Positions 61,308-64,000 of a stretch of 64,000 nt of DNA are shown here, piece by piece. The stretch's first letter is position 1. Each line of letters opens with the position of its first letter. The DNA comes from CAZXYS01 sp964645005 (GTDB lineage: Bacteria > Bacteroidota > Ignavibacteria > Kapaibacteriales > UBA2268), in the NCBI GenBank assembly GCA_964645005.1, contig CAZXYS010000003.1, positions 62,001-126,000 of the forward strand, written 5' to 3'. The notes below the pieces were generated by a model. That model did no database searches, was not told the origin of the DNA, and worked only from the letters and a program-made list of their open reading frames with translations. The position numbers were made by a program, and so were the translations under genes.

Positions 61308-62954
61308 ATGGCTAAACTGACTGATTTACCTTCATGGCAGAAACTTCAGGCTCATCAAAAAGATATGGAAAATGTACTTATGCGAAATCTTTTTGAAGAG
61401 GATAAAGATCGCTTCGACAAATTCTCTGCCATGTTCAAAGATATCCTGCTTGACTACTCTAAAAACATTGTAACGGAAGAAACAATGAAGCTTCTTTTTC
61501 AGCTTGCTGATGAATCCGGACTGAAAGAGCGCATTGAAAAAATGTTTTCTGGTGAAAAAATTAATTTCACTGAAAAGCGGTCAGTATTGCATACAGCTCT
61601 TCGCAACAGATCGAACTACCCTGTCGAGGTGGACGGAGAGGATGTCATGCCGCATGTCAATAAAGTCCTCAGCCAAATGAGAGATTTCGTTGACAGAGTT
61701 CATGAAGGTAAATGGCTCGGCTATACTAATATGCCTATCACTGATATTGTGAACATTGGAATTGGAGGTTCACATCTTGGTCCGGCTATGGCAGCCGAAG
61801 CATTGAAAGGCTATGCCATGCCAGGAATGAATATTCATTTTGTTTCGAATGTGGACGGAACAGATGTATCGGAAACATTGAAGCTGCTAAATCCTGAAAA
61901 GACGCTCTTTGTCATTGCTTCCAAATCCTTTACTACACAAGAAACATTGACCAATGCACAGACAGCCAAGGAATGGTTTCTGTCCAATACAGGATACGAT
62001 GAGGACAATATAGCCAAACATTTTGCAGCTATTTCAACAAATACCGAGAAAGTTACTGAATTCGGCATTGATCCCCAAAATATGTTTGTTTTTTGGGATT
62101 GGGTGGGGGGCAGGTATTCCATGTGGTCGGCGATAGGCCTACCGCTGGCTCTATACATAGGGATGGATAATTTCGAGGCTCTTTTGCAGGGCGCCCATAA
62201 CATGGATCTCCACTTCCGCGAGGAGCCTTTTGAAAAGAATTTCCCGGTAATTTTAGGTCTGCTTGGAATTTGGTACTCGAATTTTTTCGGAGCCGCATCA
62301 CATGCCGTCATTCCTTATGATGAATACCTGAGACTTCTGCCGGATTACCTGCAGCAGCTTGATATGGAAAGCAGCGGAAAAAGCTCAACCCTCGATGGTG
62401 ATTTTGTAAATTACACCACTGGTCCGATAATATGGGGATCGGCAGGAACCAATGCCCAGCACTCGTTTTTCCAACTTATTCATCAGGGAACCAGATTGAT
62501 CCCTGCTGATTTTCTTGCACCGGTGCATTCACAGAATCCTGTCGCAACACATCATAATATACTGCTGTCGAATTTCTTTGCGCAGCCGGAAGCGTTGATG
62601 AAAGGAAAAACAGAAGAAGAAGTCCGCAGGGAATTAGCAGAAAAGGGAAATAATGCAGAAGAAATAGAAAAATTGCTGCCGCATAAACTATTCCCAGGTA
62701 ATAAGCCGAGCAGCTCATTTTTCTTCAATAGATTGACACCTGAAACCCTCGGCGCTTTAATTGCAATGTATGAGCATAAAGTTTTCGTACAGGGAAGCAT
62801 CTGGAATATTAATTCATTCGACCAAATGGGCGTGGAACTCGGAAAGCAGCTTGCGAAGAAGATTCTTCCCGAACTGGATTACGACGAGAAGATAGAATCT
62901 CACGACAGCTCGACTAATGGATTGATCAATTATTTCAAAAAAGTAAGGAAATGA
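61308..62954 (+). CDS. pgi: Glucose-6-phosphate isomerase
   Basis: Start set at ATG 61308 ([20 protein letters not shown]); the in-frame GTG three codons upstream is less likely. 548 residues. Signatures [63 protein letters not shown] and, near the end, [12 protein letters not shown]. Long form of the family, as in E. coli. Glycolysis/gluconeogenesis, cytoplasmic. The next gene starts within its stop (ATGA overlap). Confidence 0.97.
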   Translation: MAKLTDLPSWQKLQAHQKDMENVLMRNLFEEDKDRFDKFSAMFKDILLDYSKNIVTEETMKLLFQLADESGLKERIEKMFSGEKINFTEKRSVLHTALRNRSNYPVEVDGEDVMPHVNKVLSQMRDFVDRVHEGKWLGYTNMPITDIVNIGIGGSHLGPAMAAEALKGYAMPGMNIHFVSNVDGTDVSETLKLLNPEKTLFVIASKSFTTQETLTNAQTAKEWFLSNTGYDEDNIAKHFAAISTNTEKVTEFGIDPQNMFVFWDWVGGRYSMWSAIGLPLALYIGMDNFEALLQGAHNMDLHFREEPFEKNFPVILGLLGIWYSNFFGAASHAVIPYDEYLRLLPDYLQQLDMESSGKSSTLDGDFVNYTTGPIIWGSAGTNAQHSFFQLIHQGTRLIPADFLAPVHSQNPVATHHNILLSNFFAQPEALMKGKTEEEVRRELAEKGNNAEEIEKLLPHKLFPGNKPSSSFFFNRLTPETLGALIAMYEHKVFVQGSIWNINSFDQMGVELGKQLAKKILPELDYDEKIESHDSSTNGLINYFKKVRK

Positions 62955-63526
62955 GCTTTAGATTACTATATATGCCTGTCCTGGCGTTATTATTGATGTC
63001 ATTTCAGGATGAAGAATTCGATCCTAAAAACTATTCAAGAAACGACACCGAATGGCGTGAAATAATGCCTCCGGACAGCTCATTCATTATTGAATATCCT
63101 ATAGATCCGGAAATTGATACAATTGAAATTGATCTTGACTTCGGAGCTGTTCGTGCTGTTTCTCTTACTTACGACGGAGAGCCGGTTTATGGCAATGTAC
63201 GTTACATAGTCACATACATTGATTATCCCGATACTGTGATCCATAGCTGCTATCCCTATGATATTGTCCGGAGCTTTCTCGATCGCGCCAAAGATGGAAG
63301 TGTTGAAAAAGCCGGCGGCAAGATAAGATCTGCAAAAAAGACCCACGTTGATGGCTATCCGGCAAGAAGAGTGACCGTCGATTATAAAAATTCGGCAGTT
63401 CTGAATGCTGAATTTATCCTTGTTAAAAGCAGGTTGTACATAATTCAAGTGTTAACTCCGGTAACATACGAGTTTAATGCTTATAAGAAAAGATTCTTGA
63501 ATTCCTTTAAGTTAATTTATAATTAA
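62951..63526 (+). CDS. Small exported protein of unknown function, translationally coupled to pgi
   Basis: 191 residues starting inside the pgi stop codon by a 4-bp ATGA overlap. N-terminus [19 protein letters not shown] is a likely signal. The rest is beta-rich and ends [13 protein letters not shown] ... [21 protein letters not shown], which resembles PsbP/Mog1-like small domains of exported proteins. Family not certain. Confidence 0.75.
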   Translation: MSFRLLYMPVLALLLMSFQDEEFDPKNYSRNDTEWREIMPPDSSFIIEYPIDPEIDTIEIDLDFGAVRAVSLTYDGEPVYGNVRYIVTYIDYPDTVIHSCYPYDIVRSFLDRAKDGSVEKAGGKIRSAKKTHVDGYPARRVTVDYKNSAVLNAEFILVKSRLYIIQVLTPVTYEFNAYKKRFLNSFKLIYN

Positions 63527-63720
63527 ATAAAAATTACATTTTATATCTGTCTGAAAATGGTTTTGATGCCAAAATCATAATGATTATAATTCGTTAAATA
63601 ATCTGTTAATTTTATTTGAAAATTGATTACATTAATTTTGAGAATCTAAGGTAAATCAATAATTTGCGGTTTAATGTGATTAAAATTTGGTAAGAATATT
63701 AACGGAAATAAGGAGAGATA

Positions 63721-64000
63721 ATGGCGGACATTAACGAGATCAATGAGCGGATTCAAAAGGAAAGCTCATTTGTTGAGATGCTCATGATGGAGATGAGCAA
63801 GGTGATCGTCGGTCAGCGGCAGATGGTCGACCGTCTGCTTATCGGGCTGCTTTCCAACGGTCATATACTGCTCGAAGGTGTACCCGGGCTGGCAAAGACA
63901 CTTGCTATCAGTACTCTTGCTCAGGCAATTGACGCAAAGTTCAACAGAATACAATTCACACCTGATCTGTTGCCGGCAGACCTGACCGGAACAATGATTT
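63721..64000 (+). CDS. MoxR-type AAA+ ATPase (3' partial)
   Basis: ATG preceded by AAGGAGAGATA. The 93 residues visible include the MoxR start [20 protein letters not shown], Walker [16 protein letters not shown] and the following [16 protein letters not shown], all typical. Truncated by the window end. MoxR ATPases act as chaperones with DUF58/vWA proteins, which usually follow in the same operon; the DUF58 gene at 10211 is about 53 kb away and cannot be its operon partner. Confidence 0.93.
   Translation, partial: MADINEINERIQKESSFVEMLMMEMSKVIVGQRQMVDRLLIGLLSNGHILLEGVPGLAKTLAISTLAQAIDAKFNRIQFTPDLLPADLTGTMI

Overview
The window looks like part of a draft (metagenome-type) scaffold from a member of the Fibrobacteres-Chlorobi-Bacteroidetes group, most like the Ignavibacteria/Kapabacteria side. 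The reasons are type IX secretion C-terminal sorting domains on secreted proteins, a head-GIN (DUF2807) protein, lipoproteins, FlgD-like tails, mostly weak Shine-Dalgarno sites and moderate-to-low GC. The lineage is an inference. A 100-N assembly gap lies inside a 39-bp tandem repeat near 49.2 kb, and genes are cut at both window ends.

Layout. 1-12.8 kb: secreted T9SS-type proteins (including a subtilase), a FlgD-tailed lipoprotein, endonuclease V, glycine cleavage T protein, a membrane HhH protein, an O-methyltransferase, a DUF58 protein, a GIN-domain protein and a YjbQ protein. 13.0-18.1 kb: an AT-rich two-gene cassette of a TerB-like/SAP-repeat/BrxD-type ATPase followed 10 bp later by an Lhr-core helicase. 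No other BREX gene is present, and it is the best candidate for an undescribed defence or DNA-processing system. 18.8-34.2 kb: housekeeping and envelope genes (YyaL-type protein, a SanA-peroxiredoxin fusion, tRNA-CAU, bifunctional nuclease, DegQ protease, MnmA, a serine hydrolase, pirin, a class V aminotransferase, a cobalamin-binding-like protein). 34.3-41.2 kb: an AAA_32/Lon-type protease, a FliK-like hypothetical, a DMT transporter and a response regulator with a degenerate HD-GYP domain. 41.6-44.1 kb: a five-heme cytochrome followed by a monoheme cytochrome-porin resembling Cyc2, a likely electron-transfer pair. 44.2-45.3 kb: an MntA/HepT-type toxin-antitoxin module whose HEPN gene is cut off by a MITE-like repeat, flanked by two direct copies of a four-hairpin repeat. 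45.5-49.5 kb: TatC, polyprenyl synthase, BI-1 protein and the TPR gene with the assembly gap. 50.3-60.3 kb: a minus-strand metabolic block with NamZ, butyrate kinase, phosphate butyryltransferase, a histidine-ammonia-lyase-type enzyme, a stand-alone AsnRS core, Pta and AckA. 60.7-64.0 kb: SixA-like phosphatase, Pgi, a small exported protein and the start of a MoxR ATPase.

The metabolic block suggests amino-acid breakdown (ammonia-lyase) coupled to acyl-phosphate ATP production by two parallel acyltransferase/kinase pairs. The intergenic DNA is rich in short dispersed repeats: at least six families, most built from perfect hairpins, some with terminal inverted repeats. At least one copy has broken a gene (the HEPN toxin), and another copy's terminal repeat overlaps the stop codon of the Lon-type protease gene.
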